Source: Oegoconia quadripuncta
Lineage: Eukaryota > Arthropoda > Insecta > Lepidoptera > Autostichidae
Length of the DNA: 64,000 nt
NCBI GenBank assembly: GCA_949316235.1
Contig: OX438758.1
Coordinates: forward strand, 16,751,194-16,815,193
Reading direction: 5' to 3'
How positions within the stretch are numbered: the stretch's first letter is position 1; each line of letters starts with the position of its first letter. The notes beneath the pieces were generated by a model. The model made no database searches and had not been told where the DNA came from. It was given only the letters and a program-made list of their open reading frames with translations. A program made the translations under genes and the position numbers. This document shows positions 10,680 to 21,452 of this stretch, in pieces.

Positions 10680-13600
10680 ATGGCGGATAATTGTGTCTTG
10701 TGCCAACATACACTTCGAGGACGTCGTAGACACGTTCTTAACGAACGTTTACTGCAGTCAAGACGAGACTTCGTGGAACATATTCTAAATGCCATAGAAC
10801 CACCCCGTGAGGTATGTATCTAACAAAATGCTTTGGATGTTAAAACTTGTTTCACATTCAATATAATGTGACAAGTACCTATTATACTGTATTTATTTTT
10901 ACGAACTTAATTATTATTTATTAGTGGTTAGAGCGTGCGCCAACCGTCCGTTCCCAGAATGTACCAATGGGGCGATTTGGGTCGTATTTACTTATCTTGT
11001 TCTATAATAAACATAATATACGTGGAAATACTTTATATTCTAGATTTATCAATGTAAAATAAGTATTACAGCGATGTACATGTTAGGTTTGATATGACCA
11101 CATGTTATAATACATAATACGATAAATAGACTCTCCTATTTATCTATACGGCCTTAAGAGCCCGCAAGTGCAACACAGCGCACTCTATACAGCATTCTGC
11201 TACCTTTTTTTATAACTTTGCAGGGACTCAGGGAGCGTTTAACACTGATATTGTTATGTCCCATAGGCTACTGGTATCAAGTGTTCTACATGCCTGCCCC
11301 ACGTGTGGCTGTTTTTCAAACAGGGCTGGTAGAATCATTTTTAGGAAAATATAACATGTAAAACTATGATCATTAACGTTTCAGGTTCAATTTAATGGCA
11401 CGAGATGTATATGCCATTCGTGTTGGCATACCGTCAATGTCCGCTTAAATCAACCTCAGCCAGTTGTAGCTGCAGTGAATAACAATTGTGTTTCATGTGG
11501 ACACTCGCTTCGGCGCCGTCGAACGCACATACTTAATGAAAGTTTAGTACGATCAAGACGAGACATCGTTGAAGTTATTCTCAATACCTTCGAACCACCA
11601 CAAGAGGTAAGTTAAATAAATACTATAAATAGGAAGGAATAATAACTCCGCATGGGTGCGGAGAAATAACATATCTGTCCGCTCACATTAGGTCAGCTCA
11701 AGATTCGTGATTTTGCCAATAACTGCAAGGCTACAAACTGGACAACAGTGGGCGGCGGGGCGGCAGCGGTTGTAAACGCAGTGCGATGAGACAAACGCAT
11801 ACATTTTGTATGTTTCATCTAACCACGCTGCTCTCGCCACCGCTATCGCGCCATCAATCCTCTGTCGTACAGTTTGCAGCCTCATAATTCTAAGTTTCAC
11901 ATAAATAGCTGTTTTTACTTGTTTCACAGATTCCGTTCGATGGCTCCAGATCTATATGTCAATCGTGTTGGTATAGAATAGATGCCAACATAAACCAAAA
12001 CCGAGCTGCTGTACCTACTGCCGCAGTTCCATTTCCTCCTGGCATAACTCGAGTAGCCAATACGTCCCGAAGGTGTATGTTCGACGGCTGCAATCGATTG
12101 CAACTGCGCCGTGTCAGTAATGTCATCAAGATTCAACTTCTCAGCTATTACAGTGTATATATACCAAACCTAGCCCGCATTTGTGAACATCATTTAAGGA
12201 CAACGTCTTTAGAAGATTTTGCTCAACATATAACACACAGACACACTGACATTGACTCAGAAGGCTTACATGATATAGTGAGACTGTATACTGAAGCCCT
12301 GGAAAATAAGTGTAGTATGAACTTTGAAAATATGACTGAGATAACGGAAGAAGATCTCCACTTTTGGACAGGATTAAACCATACACAATTTAACCATCTC
12401 ATTGGCCAAATACCAACCCTTCGACAGCAGTCCAGCACACCACAGCTTGACTTGGGAGTATATTTAAGCAAACTTCGAACCGGCGAACCAAGTATACGAT
12501 TGGGAACCGCCTTTAATATATCTAGGCAAAGTGTCGATCGAAAAGTTCGTCTAGTAAGAAGCTGTCTGCTGAATGATTTTGTTCCGTTGCATCTAGGGCT
12601 TGACCATATCACCCGCAGTGAAGCAATCAATCGAAACAGAGTTTTACCTCATCATATATTTGGAAACTCAGACGCTCCCAAAGTAATAGCAATACTTGAT
12701 GGAACTTATCTTTATGTCGAAAAAAGTGCAAACTTTCCATTTCAGAGGCGTAGTTACAGTGTACATAAATATAAAAACCTAATCAAACCGTTCATGATCG
12801 TTTGTACTGATGGTCACATTTTAGACATCACTGGACCGTACGACGCAAAAACCACAGATGCAGAAATAATGCAGAACTTATTACATAATCACGGCGAACC
12901 AATTGAAGATAATGCATTCCATTATTTTTTTGAACAAGATGACACTTTTATTCTGGACAGAGGCTTCCGGGATGCAATTCCGGAAATAGAGTCACACGGA
13001 TATAATGCACATATGCCTCCAACTAAAAGACGAAATGAAACGCAACTCTCAACAGAAGATGCGAACAAGTCGAGACTTGTAACGATGTGCAGATGGGTTG
13101 TGGAAGCCATCAATGGCCGCTTTAAAAGAGATTTTAAAATGTTTCGCCATAGAATTTTTAATCGCGCCATGCCACACGTATTCGAAGATTTTAAAATTGC
13201 AGGTGCTTTGATTAACTGCTATCAAGAGCCGTACGAGGACAGCCCGTACACAAATGACTTCATACAGACCATAAATCAAAATATCCACAAACCAAATCTA
13301 TTGGCAGATTACGTTCTCGAACACAACCTAAACAGACAAAGAGTATCATTCGACCGACTGGACGCTGAAATTCCACAACTGCCAGATTTTCCTCGATTGA
13401 CACTTGACGATTTGATACGTTTCTCAGTTGGCACATATCATGTGAAAATAGCTCGCTCTTACTGCAGCGAACATTTACGGGGTACAGACGTGTACGTGGT
13501 AGAATGTTACCGAAACTCTCAACAAGTGTTTGGGGATCCCAATGACATGCTAATAAGGTGTCTGATCAATTCACGACACAGAGGAAGAACAACATATTAC

Positions 13601-13807
13601 ACGTATGTGTTGTACAACACCGCGCTGCAGGGTAGGAACGCTATTAAAGAATATTATTGTTCATGTTTGCACGGCCGGAGAACTTTAGGAAGCTGCACCC
13701 ATATTGTCAGCATTTTATTTTTCCTAGGTTGGGCCAGACACGAAGAGGTTTTCAGTCATCCTGCTGCTTTCTTAGATAACGTTCTGATTGATCGTCATCA
13801 ATTGTAA
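10680..13807 (+). CDS. ISL2EU/IS5-like DDE transposase with doubled zinc-binding unit (copy A)
   Basis: Three coding exons, 10680-10811, 11385-11606 and 11930-13807, join in phase 0 at GT/AG sites and give 743 residues without a stop. Exon 1 carries CVLC and exon 2 begins with RCICHSCW; exon 2 ends with a second CVSC and exon 3 begins with a second SICQSCW, so the unit is duplicated together with its intron. A further zinc-type motif (RRCMFDGCN, about residue 165) precedes the catalytic domain. The DDE_Tnp_4-type core shows D375 in ILDGTYLY, D461 in FILDRGFRD and E510 in RWVVEAINGRFK. Near the C-terminus C695, C697, C707 and H709 form a SWIM-like motif (CSC, then GSCTH). Family members cut and reinsert their own element. 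A polyadenylation-like aataaa overlaps the stop. The protein appears complete, so this copy could be active. Confidence 0.85.
10921..10970 (+). repeat. tRNA-like A-box motif in intron 1 of copy A
   Basis: The sequence agtggttagagcgtgcgcca resembles the A-box region of lepidopteran tRNA-derived SINEs. No full SINE body or tail can be delimited. Confidence 0.3.
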
Positions 13808-13924
13808 ATAAAAAAATGTTATAAATACACTCTGGTTTGATTTTGCCTGTACTCCCAGAACTTTAATACTGGTTGCCCATAAATAATTTTAATCATGCAT
13901 TAAAGGTGTTTGCATATTGATATA

Positions 13925-14045
13925 TCACTCATCATCATCAGCTGCAAGAACTCCACTGCTGGACATGGGCCCCCCATATGGGGGGGTTATTGCTATACTC
14001 GCCATGCTTGGCAGGCGGGTTGGCGAGCGCAGTGCGATGTTATAG
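13925..14045 (-). repeat. RTE-type LINE 3' tail inside the element
   Basis: tcatcatcatcagctgcaag followed by actccactgctggacatggg is the well-known lepidopteran RTE-like 3' end in reverse orientation, with its (atg)n tail at the left. It lies between the transposase stop and the right terminal repeat, so it landed in the element after assembly of copy A. Confidence 0.7.
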
Positions 14046-14148
14046 TATTTAAATCCTGACTATTTTTGAGGTCAAACTCTAAGTAAATATATACATAGTA
14101 TTTTCAACCTTTAAGAATGCTTAAAAGTCGTTTTACGAGGCAAGCTCC

Positions 14149-14371
14149 AAGCATATTAACATCATATTTTTGAATAAAGTAATTAAAAATAATTAATTGA
14201 AATTATTTATAAACCGACGCCTGTATAATAAAACTGGCAATTTTTATATGTTTGCCAGTAAGGATCACGATCATAACCGGTTATTATTTTATTACTTATT
14301 ATTATTGATAATTTGAGATACATCTCTTTCCCCCCGCAGCTGGGTTTTTTTTCTATGGAACTTTAGCATTC
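14149..14371 (-). repeat. Right terminal inverted repeat of copy A element
   Basis: Counterpart of 10057-10262. The outer part ends agctgggttttttttctatg then gaactttagcattc. Confidence 0.8.
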
Positions 14372-15623
14372 TCCTTTCCGCTTATCGTGGGATCTTATCC
14401 GTCATTGTTTACTGACAATGAAATTTCCACTGGAATTCCTGAACAACTTTACTGCGACACCGGTACGTAAAACTTACTTACTTAGTTAGATACAAATGGT
14501 TCAGGGAACAGATATATTTATTACTATTGATATCTGTATAACTTTTTGTTTTAGGTAAAAAACTGTGCTCGAGTATTCAGCAATGCGGTAGCTGCTACAT
14601 TACATTAGTAAGTTGTTTTAATCTCAAGTCTATCTTTATAACAAGTACTAATATATCATAAATAATTCATTATTGACCCTATCAGTGAAATTCAGTGGAA
14701 TTAACAATGAGACTTTCATGTTTTATTTCTAGGCATCACTTTTTATAATTTTGTTGCAGCCCAATATGCAGATGGAACTCAAGTAACGTCCAGTATGAAG
14801 AACACAGCTGAGATGGTTTCATTCTTCGATGATTTATTTGATTCGGTGAATGGAGCTGCCGTCTTCAGCAAATAATCAAAAGGGAAACCACTTCGCAAAG
14901 CAGTAACGCAAAATAGCAGACAATCACATGTTCTGGACCCAGGCAATTGCAAAATTGAAAGAAATTGCGTTTATTGATAAAAATGGAAAAGAAACATCAG
15001 TGCCATCTTTAAAAAAATGGGTAACTACATTAAAAAGTTATCAAAGGCTGTGGTCATTTTTTGTAAGTAAAAAAGTTAAGTAAAGCCCGCTTTACTTCAA
15101 TTCTGACCCTATAGAATTTTTTTTTGGCCAGGTCCGGGCCTATAATTTTAGAAACAACGATCCAAATTGTCACATATTCCAATGCATATTTAAATCACTG
15201 CTGATTACGAGATTTATAAAATTTCACTCATCCTCATTTAATTGTGAGGATGCTTCAGGGGACCAATTATTGAAATTACATTCATTATTTGAGAAAAACG
15301 AGGGAGATAAGGTTGATGAAACAGTATTGTCTCCTGTTGAATTTGAAAATTTTAGGCCAGGAAGTCTTCAAACCTCTGCAAGGCAGGAAAGATTAAATGT
15401 ACACTCACGTGCTTACACTTCAGGGTGGGTCATAAGAAAAATATTAGGCAAAATTAAATGCACTCAATGTGAAAGTAATTTAACGAGTGCTATAGATCAA
15501 CCAATCCACAAGTGGATAACTTTCCGAGAATATAAATTTATTAAACAAAGAAAGTTAACCTACCCCTCAGAATACGCCGTGAGATTCTTTGCCGAAATAA
15601 TTGAGGAAGCCAAGAAATATTAA
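14372..15623 (+). pseudogene. P-element/THAP9-like transposase, main part
   Basis: Resumes the gene begun at 9815. Recognisable blocks: SYPSLFTDNEISTGIP (end of THAP, 14395 on); KNCARVFSNAVAATLH (14562 on); a GT/AG-flanked gap; NTAEMVSFFDDLFDSVNG (14797 on); KEIAFIDKNGKETSVPSLKK (14960 on, shifted frame); DPIEFFFGQVRAYNFRNNDP (15105 on), the conserved C-terminal P-element block; and an open stretch 15270-15623 ending KY. The order matches P-element transposases and vertebrate THAP9. Shifts and stops near 14875 and 15080, plus the 4.3-kb insertion, make it a relic. P elements cut and paste with GTP as cofactor; that is family knowledge, not visible here. Confidence 0.85.
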
Positions 15624-16010
15624 AACGATTACGAGTGTGTGTATCATCGTTACGATTGCCGATGAATGAATGATAGTCTCATACAAAACTTGTGTAATCG
15701 TTATTACCTATGCGCATCGTACGATTGGAAACGTTAAACCATAGAGGTGACTCGAGACTCGCCGCAATCGTAATCGTATGCCAGTGAAAGTGCAACATGT
15801 AGTTTTAATTTTTGGTTTTTTCAAAAAATATTACTACAAAAAGTGAGTGTTTTACTTTTAATACATAACCTACTAATACGTGCAATAAATACTTATACTT
15901 TCTATAAATATATCATTATATATTCTGTAATATTTTCACGATTATTCTACTGCAATACAAATTGAACAATTTCCATTGTAAGTTAGGATGTGTTTTGTGT
16001 GTGAAACGAT
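15624..16010. other. Spacer between P relic and HARBI1-like genes
   Basis: AT-rich. Contains several dispersed atcgt(t)acgattg-like words in both orientations (15628-15775), possibly sub-terminal repeats of the P relic or of the Harbinger element. No coding region. Confidence 0.35.
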
Positions 16011-16017
16011 ATTTTTA

Positions 16018-17066
16018 ATGGTTCCAGTGTCTAGCGCCTACCTTTTGGCATTGATAGAAGAGGAGCGGCGGAAAAGAAATGTAATAAATTTATGGCGAGC
16101 CGCAAGGGACATGAGCCAGCCCTTGCTATTATCGGAGAAGGAATTTATTGCTTCATTTAGGTTGAGCAGAGCACTTTTCGACGATCTCTGCTCAACTATA
16201 ATTCCCATGATGCAGACAAGAGTTCGCAATACTCGAATCCGCCCGGAATTGCGAGTAAGTTTTCACTGGAAATTTTATGCAGGTCTCTCAGATTGTGCAA
16301 TATTGATTCGTACTTGTATTTAGCCTTTCCCTCTCCCAGTGAAAGGAGGTTGTGTTTCAACAGTGAGGACATGTAAGGCTGTTGGTGACGACTTGTATTT
16401 AGAGATGTCGGTTAGGTTTTCAACAAAAAGCACCCAATAATCTGTTTATTTTATTTCAGTTGCTAGCGGCCCTGGCATTCTATACCTCTGGCTCCTACCA
16501 AAGAACGGTAGGGGCCAATATTCACTTGGGTCTGTCCCAGCCCTCCTTGAGTCTCTGCCTATCGGAGGTCACAGATATACTTAATAACAGGGATATAATA
16601 TTAGAGAACATTCAATTTCCAGCCAATGCTGTACAAAGGCAGGCTGTGATAAGAAGGTATGCATTATAATTTAAAATAAGGTTGTAAAAGAGTGTTTTTT
16701 TTTTACCATTGGCTTAGTGTATTTTTTATTTCCAGATTTTATGAACTACATAATTTCCCAGGTGTTGACGGCTGCATGGACGGGATACACATTGCTATTG
16801 TAAGGCCCAAAGAGTTTGAGGAAGCTTTCTTCAACAGGAAGCATTACCACTCGATGAATGCACTTATTGTAAGTTACACTGTCAAACTAAGTAAATTATT
16901 GCCATCCTGTGTATGAAATTGTTTTTACCCGATTGCCGCAGGAGATATTTTTTTCATTGTACTTAATTTTGTTTGCAGATATGTGACGCAGATCTACAAA
17001 ATTTGCACGTGGATGCATCTTTTGGGGGCGCCAGCCACGACTCCCATGTTTGGAACTCCAGCTCTT
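16018..17066 (+). pseudogene. HARBI1-like nuclease gene, unit 1 of tandem duplication
   Basis: Four exons with GT/AG borders: about 16018-16254, 16460-16656, 16736-16868 and 16979-17066. The first reads as helix-turn-helix-rich N-terminus (LSRALFDDLCSTIIP); the second GANIHLGLSQPSLS; the third holds the first catalytic aspartate in GVDGCMDGIHIAI; the fourth the second in LHVDASFGGASHDSHVW. This is the DDE_Tnp_4 nuclease of PIF/Harbinger transposons and their HARBI1 descendants, which works with a Myb-like partner. The fourth exon is cut off where unit 2 begins, so the last acidic residue is missing. The exons up to that point are open. Confidence 0.8.
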
Positions 17067-18073
17067 GAGGGAGCTGGATTGCTATTATCGGAGAAGGAAT
17101 TTGTTGCTTCATTTAGGTTGAGCAGAGCACTTTTCGAAGATCTCTGCTCAACTATAATTCCCATGATGCAGACAAGAGTTCGCAATACTCGAATCCGCCC
17201 GGAATTGCGAGTAAGTTTTCATTGGAAATATGCAGGTCTCTCAGATTGTGCAATATTGATTCGTACTTGTATTTAGTCTTTCCCTCTCCCAGTGAAAGGA
17301 GGCTGTGTTTCAACAGTGGGGACGTGTAAGGCTGTTGGTGACGACTTGTATTTAGAGATGTCGGTTAGGTTTTCAACAAAAAGCACGCAATAATCTGTTT
17401 ATTTTATTTCAGTTGCTAGCGGCCCTGGCATTCTATACCTCTGGCTCCTACCAAAGAACGGTAGGGGCCAATATTCACTTGGGTCTGTCCCAGCCCTCCT
17501 TGAGTCTGTGCCTAGCGAAGGTCACAGATATACTTAATAACAGGGATATAATATTAGAGAACATTTAATTTCCAGCCAATGCTGTACAAAGGCAGGCTGT
17601 GATAAGAAGGTATGCATTATAATTTAAAATAAGGTTTTAAAACAGTGTTTTTTTTTACCATTGGCTTAGTGTATTTTTTATTTTCAGATTTTATGAACTA
17701 CATAATTTCCCAGGTGTTGACGGCTGCATGGACGGGATACACATTGCTATTATAAGGCCCAAAGAGTCTGAGGAAGCTTTCTTCAACAGGAAGCATTACC
17801 ACTCGATGAATGCACTTATTGTAAGTTACACTGTCAAACTAAGAATAATTATTGCCATCCTGTGTATGAAATTGTTTTTACCCGATTGCCCCAGGAGATA
17901 TTTTTTTCATTGTACTTAATTTTGTTTGCAGATATGTGACGCAGATCTACAAATTTTGCATGTGGATGCATCTTTTGGGGGCGCCAGCCATGATTCCCAT
18001 GTTTGGAACTCCAGCTCTCTCAAACTCCACATGCAAAATTTGCATAATGCAGGTGAAAGCTGTTGGTTGTTAG
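17067..18073 (+). pseudogene. HARBI1-like nuclease gene, unit 2 of tandem duplication
   Basis: Repeats unit 1 from residue block LLLSEKEF onward, introns included: exons about 17079-17210, 17413-17609, 17688-17820 and 17932-18073. Differences are few. One changes a glutamine codon (caa) to taa at about 17567, so exon 2 carries a nonsense mutation. The fourth exon runs further than in unit 1, to SCWLLG before a possible donor, but the following exon with the catalytic glutamate is not found. A duplication of about 955 bp by unequal exchange explains the pair. Confidence 0.8.
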
Positions 18074-18139
18074 GTTCGTACAATACAATGCTTATAACAT
18101 TAACTAATAAAACATTACCCAAATAAGTACATAATAACA

Positions 18140-18665
18140 ATAAATTGATATTTTGCTGTGTGGTCTAGCAGAGAATAGGACTATCACTGGCAGTGCTGTA
18201 GTAAAAGGCGACCAAAGGATTATGATCATAAACCAGTGTTGGCAGTAGCGTCATTGGTCAGGTTCTAAAAATCTACAACCACCAACCTGCCTGCCCAGTC
18301 TAGTGATTAGTTCAATTCTTTTTATAAAAAGTGATGAAAATTCTTTGTAGATATGTTCAGTAGCGATTTTTGTATAGGCAATTGATGTGATTTCGAGTCC
18401 ATCGAGTTTGATGAGGCAAATTTATTGTTATTTTATTATTTCTTCCATGTAATAAATAAAAGTTATATTGTTGTTTGATTTGTTGCGTGAGGTTATGTCA
18501 AAGAGTATACTAATTGTCCTAAAGGAATTCTGTTTTTTTTATCAATTATGCAAAAACAATAAAGTACATACTTAGAGGAAGTGACACACAGTTTTTGCGT
18601 ATAAGAGCATCCCTGTCTATTGCGCTCTATAGCCCAAGGTGTTAACGAAAAGAGTACACAAAGTC
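18140..18665. other. No recognisable gene
   Basis: AT-rich, with scattered lepidopteran LINE-like words near 18180-18310 (cagtgctgtagtaaaaggcg, ccaacctgcctgcccagtct) that may be an old LINE tail. Confidence 0.35.
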
Positions 18666-18669
18666 AAAA

Positions 18670-18815
18670 AATATTTATTTCGTAGGATAAAGATTATCAT
18701 TTGAAAACGTCACATTTTTTATCTTAATATTAAAATTATTGACATTATTGCTCATTCGCAAAGCAGATTCCCCAGAGAAGAACGAGCAAGAAACTCAAGG
18801 GTTGCTCTTTTAAAT
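18670..18815 (-). repeat. LINE 3' tail, second copy
   Basis: Same repeat as 1914-2050, same orientation. It lies just upstream of a plus-strand LINE ORF1, so two LINE copies meet here. Confidence 0.65.
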
Positions 18816-18819
18816 AAGT

Positions 18820-19751
18820 TTGGGTTATAATTATATTGAGCTGTTGAGAGAAAGGGATGATAGCGAGAAAGAAGTACTAGAAATAGTAAATAAAAACACA
18901 ATGTTAAAGTGTGAGATGGCAGAACTACACACTCGATTCACGGACATGGTAGGGCAGAGAGATCAACTCCAGCAAGAGGTGGACCAATTTGACACGAGCA
19001 GCCAGGAATTCGAGGACGCCCTCGCGCGTATCGCCGGCCTGGAGGCAGAGTTACGTGATGCTAACCGACAGATATCCACACTGCAGACCAATCAAGATGT
19101 GAAAAAATATGTAAAAATCAATAGGTACATTAAAAAAACTCAGTCTTTTGTTAAGAAAAATAGTGCATTTTGTAAGAACATTTCCCTAACAACAAAAACT
19201 AAGAACAAAAGAACGTATAAACCTGCTTCATCAATTAGGCGAATGTAATATTAGTTTAGAAAAAAAACAGAAAAACTTATGAATGTGACACACAGCACCT
19301 CCGCTTAGAAATACACAACCTTAACGAGGCTTTGGTCACTATGACCAATAAATATGACACTGCCCAGAAGGAAATTAGTGAGCATGTACTGGCCATGGAT
19401 AACTTATTAAAATTATCCAAATATAACTTAGAGCGATTTGATTCGTTAACGAATAATCACCATTGTGAATGTTTGTCAGCGAACCAAGCACCATCCCCAT
19501 CGCCCGTATGTGACACTCCTCCGTCGGCCGCCGAGCCCGGGGCTGTCCCGGGACCGAGTGCAACAGACCATAACACGTCCATTTCAAATAAGATAAATGT
19601 TTTGTTGTACAGTGATGAATTTGGAAAGAACCATGGTTCACAACTATACCGATACATGGGTCGGCCCATTATTAATATGTGTATGCCTGGTGCAAACTTC
19701 TCCAATATATCGGAGAAGATTGTATCAACTGAATTCCGCCCTGATACTATA
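18820..19751 (+). pseudogene. LINE ORF1, N-terminal part (coiled coil and start of SGNH-like domain)
   Basis: A heptad-rich coiled coil (about 18820-19080, e.g. EMAELHTRFTDMVGQRDQL) is followed, after stops at 19246 and a frame change, by a second helical block, a proline-rich linker (PSPSPVCDTPP) and LLYSDEFGKNHGSQLYRYM, the start of an SGNH/esterase-like domain. ORF1 proteins of CR1/Daphne-type lepidopteran LINEs have this arrangement and bind the element RNA. The domain breaks off at 19751, where a Helitron-like insertion begins, and resumes at 21452. Confidence 0.7.
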
Positions 19752-20224
19752 TCTGGGGGCACGGCCGTGCCCCCACCAAGTCGAGCAAAAAAGCGTCACG
19801 GCCGTACCATCCTTTTCTCGAAGCAATTCAGACCATTTTCGACCCCCTGTAACTTCGTTGTGGATAAAAATAGAAGACTGAAATTTTCAGTAACTATGCA
19901 GGCATTGTAAAGACACGTATATTTAAAATTTCATTCAATTTGAACCAGTATTTTTAAGAATTATAAGGGGTCAAATTTCTTAATTTTGTCAGTCACTGAC
20001 TCACCGATCATCAAAATTCTAAGGCACTTCTAGCAGACCTAGAAGCTTCAAATTTGGAATATAAGTAGTGTTTGGTGTATGAATCAAGGAAAAACTAAAA
20101 AATCTAGAAAAGACAGCAAAGAAAATTAAGCCCATACAGCCAAGTCTTCAGTTAATTAAATTTTTCAATATTTTATTTTACGGCAATTATTATTATTGCG
20201 TGCGAAGCCGCGGGTTTAAGCTAG
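19752..20224 (+). mobile_element. Non-autonomous Helitron-like element
   Basis: Begins TC after a host A, ends CTAG before a T, and the T is the next base of the interrupted LINE, as expected for a Helitron inserted at A^T. The 3' end carries the lepidopteran motif cgaagccgcggg just before the CTAG. The 5' end holds a 20-bp perfect palindrome at 19755-19774. No Rep/helicase coding. Confidence 0.65.
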
Positions 20225-21451
20225 TCCCATATAAATATAGGCGCATGGTAGTGCCCCTGCCAAATCGAGCAAAAAATGGGTATTCCGGTGATGAAAACAC
20301 GTGTATTAAATTATTTATTAATGCAAAAAACGTACCTACGTGCGTATTCGTACTTATTACGAGTGCGTAAGGTTGTATAATTATATACCACGCGCTGCGA
20401 TGCTAGCGAGTGAGCGCGGGCCGTTACTACGCGCTGCGCGGTGCTAGCGCGAGGGCGCGGGGCGGGGACAGTGGCGGGGCGCGCGGAAAGGTGAATGTCG
20501 CCGAGCGAGCAGCAGCCGCGCTCATACGCGCGAGCGACCCAATGCTGTTCGGATGTGCCCACAATTCTTACCTATAAGTTTGCGATTTTCATTGATAATT
20601 TCGATTGCTATATTAGTTTGACGACTAAAGGCTACTCTCATTGGTTTACTGATATTATTTGCTTACAATTTGGACGTTGTTCGGATAAATAATTTAAATA
20701 AATTAAATATTGATACTTTAAGTACCTAAGTATCTACAAAATACAAAAAGAAATGAGATCCCATCAAAAACAATACTTGTCAAAAAAACCAAGTCTCGCA
20801 ACTCAGTTGTTCTGCGGTAAAAAGTTGTGAGATCCATGTAATACCAAGTCGGTTGTTAATTTATTCAGTCTCTACTTAAGCGACTTTCTGTCTTAATACG
20901 TCCAGTCTCTAAGACCACGATCGTGGTCCATAACAATTGAAAATCATTTGTGTCTGGAATCTCCGTACTCGAAGCATTAAGTTATTACGTAATAATTAAC
21001 AGCATCTTATAGTGACGCAGATCAATATTAAAATTCTTTAATGTTTTATATAAATATATTGAGACTTGGCCATCGCCTGAAAAGACGTGTAAATTCAATC
21101 GCCTGAAAACACATGTAAATTCAATTATTTAGTGCGATGGCCAAGTCTCGATATATTTATATAAAACATTAAAGAATTTTAATATTGATCTGCGTCACTA
21201 TAAGATGCTGTTAATTATTACGTAATAACTTAATGCTTCGAGTACGGAGATTCCAGACACAAATGATTTTCAATTGTTATGGACCACGATCGTGGTCTTA
21301 GAGACTGGACGTATTAAGACAGAAAGTCGCTTAAGTAGAGACTGAATAAATTAACAACCGACTTGGTATTACATGGATCTCACAACTTTTTACCGCAGAA
21401 CAACTGAGTTGCGAGACTTGGTTTTTTTGACAAGTATTGTTTTTGATGGGA
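20225..21451. mobile_element. Second insertion unit with GC-rich island and giant palindrome
   Basis: Starts directly after the Helitron's CTAG with tcccat and ends with atggga, immediately before the LINE frame resumes. Its first 50 bp resemble the start of the preceding Helitron (gcatggtagtgcccctgcca then aatcgagcaaaaaa), suggesting a related Helitron 5' end. A GC-rich island covers about 20390-20540, and the palindrome 20758-21452 fills the right half. I found no transposase. The unit may be a composite. Confidence 0.5.
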
Positions 21452-21452
21452 T
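20758..21452. repeat. Near-perfect palindrome, arms 319 bp, loop 57 bp
   Basis: Left arm 20758-21076 and right arm 21134-21452 are reverse complements with one mismatch that I can find (t at about 21060 against a paired position at about 21150). The loop carries two imperfect direct copies of a 26-bp word starting cgcctgaaaa. The arms have no open frame of note. The outer right end coincides with the border of the insertion in LINE ORF1. Confidence 0.9.

Larger units (their letters stand above)
10057..14371 (+). mobile_element. Complete ISL2EU-like (PIF/Harbinger-related) DNA transposon, copy A
   Basis: A 4.3-kb unit bounded by long imperfect terminal inverted repeats. The left repeat spans 10057-10262 and opens gaatgctaaa; the right spans 14149-14371 and ends tttagcattc. 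Both carry the subterminal block ccagttttattatacaggcg in opposite orientation. Between them lies one multi-exon transposase gene. The P-element relic on both sides resumes in sense across the element, which independently places the borders. I could not fix the target duplication from the degraded flanks. The second (YqaJ-type) gene reported for some ISL2EU elements is not seen. Confidence 0.8.
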
